A DNA stretch of 64,000 bases from Polaribacter vadi (GTDB lineage: Bacteria; Bacteroidota; Bacteroidia; Flavobacteriales; Flavobacteriaceae). Position numbers and translations under genes: made by a program. Position 1 is the first letter of the stretch; each line of letters starts with the position of its first letter. The notes below the pieces were generated by a model that did not search any database, was not told the DNA's origin, and was given only the letters and a program-made list of their open reading frames with translations. The stretch spans positions 216,657 to 280,656 of the forward strand of contig NZ_JAHKQL010000031.1 in NCBI RefSeq assembly GCF_018861005.1, given 5' to 3'. Positions 61,404-64,000 of the stretch are shown here, in pieces.

Positions 61404-63329
61404 GTGATAAGAATAAATATTCTCATCTTTTTATTCAGCATATCTTTATTTTCTCAAAAAAAGAATTTAGACAACACATCTTTACTAAATTCTTTTTTTG
61501 ATGAAATAGAACAATTAAATATTTCGTCTGCAGCAGGTAAAATGTTTTTTATAAAAGATAGCATTTTACAAAAAAAAGTATCAATCTATTTCGATTTAAA
61601 AAAAAATAATGGTTTTAAATTTCATTCTTCCGTAGATTATATTAACAATATAAAACTAGATCGTAGAAAAAAAGATATTTATTATTTATTAGATCTACTC
61701 ATTATAACAGAAAACGAACGCGTTTATAATAAAAATAGAATTAAAGCATTTGATATTGCCCAAAAAGGATATCATTTATCAGAAGAATTAAACTATAATT
61801 TTTTAAAAAGAATTTTCACTTTACAGATATTAAAAATTTATAAATCAGGAATAATTAATCCCGATGATAATGTCAATTTTTATATCGATGAACTTTTTTC
61901 GCTTAGTAAAAATAATAACATTTACTTGTTTAAATATTATTTATACAAGATTTACTTGAATGAAATGGGCGTTTTAAAAGGTGATGACAATACTAAAATT
62001 GAAACTGTAAATACAATTTCTAACAAACTAATTTTAAAATTAGACAGTTTATCAAATACATTTAATTCTTACAATAAATTAAGAATAGAATATTATCATA
62101 TTAAAGGTTTAAAATCAATTCTGAAAATAGGTGGAAATTCTATCTATTGTTTTCAAAAGGAATTAGACCTCTTAGAAAAAGAATCTCATGTTTTTTACAA
62201 CAAATACAAATACGAGTTATATAAAGAGATTGCAAGAAATTATACTATAAATCAACAATATGAATTAGCTGTTGCTAACATAGAAGAAAGTAAAAAATAC
62301 GAAAGTAAAATTACTCCCTTAAGAAATGACTTTGTATATCATTTATATAAAAGTGATATGTATTATGGTTTAAATAATAAAGACTCAGCCTTTATAGCGT
62401 TAAAAAAAGCATTTCAAAACAGTTTCTTAATCAATTTTAAAAATCAAAATAATCTAATTTCTTCATTAGAAATTAAGAATAAAACAGTAGAAAAAGAGAA
62501 GCAAATTTTTGAACTAGATTCTAAAAGAAAACAAAATTTAAGCTTTTTAATTGTCACTCTTTCTTCACTTATTTTAATAAGTATTATTGCAGCCCTATCA
62601 CTAAAAAACTCCAAAAGAAAAAGAAAACTAGCAGAAAAAGAAAAAGAACTAGAAACTATAAAAAACCTTACACTTTTAAAAGAGCAAGAAATTACTACCA
62701 TAAATGCTATGGTAGATGGTCAAGAAAAAGAACGCAAACGAATTGCAGAAGATTTACACGACAATTTAGGTTCTGTTTTAGCTACTTTAAAATTACATTT
62801 CGAAAACTTAAAAATTAACAGAGAAAAAAAGAAAATAGATCAAAAAGAACTTTTTAATAAAACAGAAAATTTAATTGATGAAGCGTATTTAAAAGTACGC
62901 AGAATTGCACACGCTAAAAATGCAGGTGTAATTGCAAATCAAGGTTTATTGTTAGCCATTCAAATGATGGCTGAAAAAATTTCATCTGCAGATAAAATAC
63001 AAATAGATGTTATACATTTTGGTCTAGACAAACGTTTAGAAAACACTTTAGAAATTACACTTTTTAGAATAATTCAAGAGTTGGTAACCAATATTATAAA
63101 ACATGCTGATGCAAAAAATGCAACCATAAATATTTCTTTATATGATAAAAACCTAAATATAATTATAGAGGATGATGGAAAAGGTTTTGATATTAAAAAA
63201 GTGAATTTAAATAACGGAATGGGTATAAACTCTATAAAAACAAGAATAGAACATTTAAATGGTAGTTTTAAAGTAGATTCTACTTTAGGAAAAGGAAGTT
63301 CTATTATTTTAGATATTCCTATTTTATAA
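61404..63329 (+). CDS. Sensor histidine kinase 2 (HisKA_3), paralogue of kinase 1
   Basis: A 641-aa kinase with a GTG start and short signal-like segment (ILIFLFSISLFS), a helical sensor region (about 25-350) that shares only the general style of kinase 1, one membrane helix (about 381-400), phospho-acceptor His452 in AEDLHDNLG, and an HATPase domain. Its residues 401-641 match kinase 1 with nine substitutions, and DNA identity includes a tract of about 100 identical bases (62691-62795). Both kinases therefore likely feed the same response regulator, which begins 64 bases downstream. Confidence 0.9.
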   Translation: MIRINILIFLFSISLFSQKKNLDNTSLLNSFFDEIEQLNISSAAGKMFFIKDSILQKKVSIYFDLKKNNGFKFHSSVDYINNIKLDRRKKDIYYLLDLLIITENERVYNKNRIKAFDIAQKGYHLSEELNYNFLKRIFTLQILKIYKSGIINPDDNVNFYIDELFSLSKNNNIYLFKYYLYKIYLNEMGVLKGDDNTKIETVNTISNKLILKLDSLSNTFNSYNKLRIEYYHIKGLKSILKIGGNSIYCFQKELDLLEKESHVFYNKYKYELYKEIARNYTINQQYELAVANIEESKKYESKITPLRNDFVYHLYKSDMYYGLNNKDSAFIALKKAFQNSFLINFKNQNNLISSLEIKNKTVEKEKQIFELDSKRKQNLSFLIVTLSSLILISIIAALSLKNSKRKRKLAEKEKELETIKNLTLLKEQEITTINAMVDGQEKERKRIAEDLHDNLGSVLATLKLHFENLKINREKKKIDQKELFNKTENLIDEAYLKVRRIAHAKNAGVIANQGLLLAIQMMAEKISSADKIQIDVIHFGLDKRLENTLEITLFRIIQELVTNIIKHADAKNATINISLYDKNLNIIIEDDGKGFDIKKVNLNNGMGINSIKTRIEHLNGSFKVDSTLGKGSSIILDIPIL

Positions 63330-63340
63330 ATCATTACTTG

Positions 63341-63347
63341 TAGGTAT
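63341..63347. promoter_or_regulatory. TAGGTAT half-site before the response regulator gene
   Basis: TAGGTAT, the right arm of sites A and B, lies 46 bases before the response regulator start; its left arm (TCATTA) is not conserved. A variant -7 box TATTTTTA is at 63369-63376, at the same distance as in the site B promoter. Confidence 0.35.
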
Positions 63348-63393
63348 TTTTAAACGTATTAAAAATTGTATTTTTAATAAAAAAAATAAAACT

Positions 63394-64000
63394 ATGATAA
63401 CAATAATAATGGCAGAAGATCATCAAATGTTAATTGATGGAGTAAAATCGTTTTTTGAGTTTGATGAGAATATAGACATTATTGGTGCTGTAAATAATGG
63501 TGAAGAATTAGTAAATTTAGTTGGTTTAAAACAACCTAAACTAGTAATTACAGATATTAGAATGCCAATTATGGACGGTATTCAAGCCACAAGAATAATT
63601 AAAAAAAAAATGCCACATATTAATGTTTTAGCAATGACAATGTTCGATCAACCAGATGCTATAAAACAAATGTTAGATGCTGGTGCAACTGGTTATATCT
63701 TAAAAAACTCAGGAATAAAAATGTTGTCTAAAGCAATAGCTACAGTTGCAGAAGGTAAAACTTTTTTTGATCCAAATGTAGCCTTCAATTTTATGAATAA
63801 TTATATTGAAGACAATGTAACCATTGGTAAATCTGATAAAGTTATATTATCTAACAGAGAAAAAGAAATACTTAGTTTAATTGCAAATGGTAAAACATCC
63901 AAAGAAATTTCTGAAATATTATTTATTGCTAAAACAACAGTAGATACTCATAGAAAAAACATGATTCGAAAATTAGATTTAGCTTCTGGTAATGAATTGG
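63394..64000 (+). CDS. NarL/LuxR-type response regulator (cut by window end)
   Basis: The first 202 residues are visible. The receiver domain has the acidic pair Glu8-Asp9, phospho-acceptor Asp54 (VITDIRMPIMDG) and Lys104 (YILKNSG). The C-terminal LuxR-type helix-turn-helix starts at LSNREKEILSLIANG and includes KEISEILFIAKTTVDTHRKN, with the DNA-contacting helix. It follows kinase 2 and is the natural partner of both kinases. DNA-binding domains of this class recognise short palindromes, which makes it the candidate binder of TACCTA-N4-TAGGTA. Only a few residues are missing. Confidence 0.95.
   Translation, partial: MITIIMAEDHQMLIDGVKSFFEFDENIDIIGAVNNGEELVNLVGLKQPKLVITDIRMPIMDGIQATRIIKKKMPHINVLAMTMFDQPDAIKQMLDAGATGYILKNSGIKMLSKAIATVAEGKTFFDPNVAFNFMNNYIEDNVTIGKSDKVILSNREKEILSLIANGKTSKEISEILFIAKTTVDTHRKNMIRKLDLASGNEL

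Noticed and set aside
1..64000. CRISPR arrays, tRNA or rRNA genes, prophage, integrases or transposases.
   Set aside because: I saw no regularly spaced repeats, no cloverleaf with a CCA-type end, and no protein with the motifs of these elements on either strand.

Overview
The window is an ordinary chromosomal stretch from a low-GC marine-type flavobacterium (family Flavobacteriaceae, Polaribacter/Tenacibaculum-like by overall gene content; this is inference). The evidence is the strongly AT-rich sequence, TonB-dependent receptors, DUF3857, DUF3810 and OstA-like proteins typical of Bacteroidetes, bacillithiol synthesis (bshA), the near absence of Shine-Dalgarno sequences, and repeated TAnnTTTG (-7) promoter boxes of the Bacteroidetes sigma factor. 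I see no rRNA, tRNA, CRISPR array, prophage or insertion sequence.

Layout. 1-2.8 kb: the tail of a TonB receptor and a membrane M48 peptidase. 2.9-11.8 kb: a 2[4Fe-4S] ferredoxin divergent from acyl-CoA reductase-serC-serA (serine synthesis), then a YggS PLP protein, a DnaQ-like exonuclease with a degenerate GIY-YIG domain, a DUF3857 transglutaminase-like protein and an ECF sigma/anti-sigma pair. 12-18 kb: a GliT/TrxR-like flavoprotein with a palindromic operator, and a minus-strand cluster of split DUF4331 halves, a TPR lipoprotein and a TonB receptor. 18-27.7 kb: K+ channel, miaA, OmpH-like chaperone, Crp/Fnr regulator with a DJ-1-like lipoprotein, TerB-like/rhodanese/dicarboxylate symporter operon, DUF937, bshA and the N-terminal half of a split transketolase. 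28-45 kb: TPR-TM-AraC regulator, an envelope protein usually misnamed asparagine synthetase B, Gfo/Idh/MocA oxidoreductase, dnaB, DUF3810, two amidohydrolase-family proteins, an rRNA methyltransferase, polyphosphate glucokinase, a Ste24-like protease and RelA/SpoT. 45-55 kb: Fur family regulator, purA, a 599-aa cysteine-rich protein that looks like a remote nitronate-monooxygenase-type flavoprotein, OstA-like protein, class III aminotransferase, ttcA, then a lipoyl-fold protein lacking its lysine and two alpha/beta-hydrolases lacking their nucleophile. 55-64 kb: RNA methyltransferase, SAM methyltransferase, ZIP transporter and a two-component locus.

The most interesting parts are: (1) the two-component locus at 58.1-64 kb, where two kinases have different sensor halves but almost identical transmitter halves, next to a NarL-type regulator, with a recurrent palindrome TACCTA-N4-TAGGTA before the operons and once more 18 kb away; (2) the three-gene group of catalytically degenerate proteins at 52.8-55.0 kb; (3) the uncharacterised 599-aa protein; (4) a DUF4331 family protein split into two exported halves beside a TPR lipoprotein and a TonB receptor; (5) a set of -7 boxes placed only 4-5 nt before ATG codons, which predicts leaderless mRNAs.
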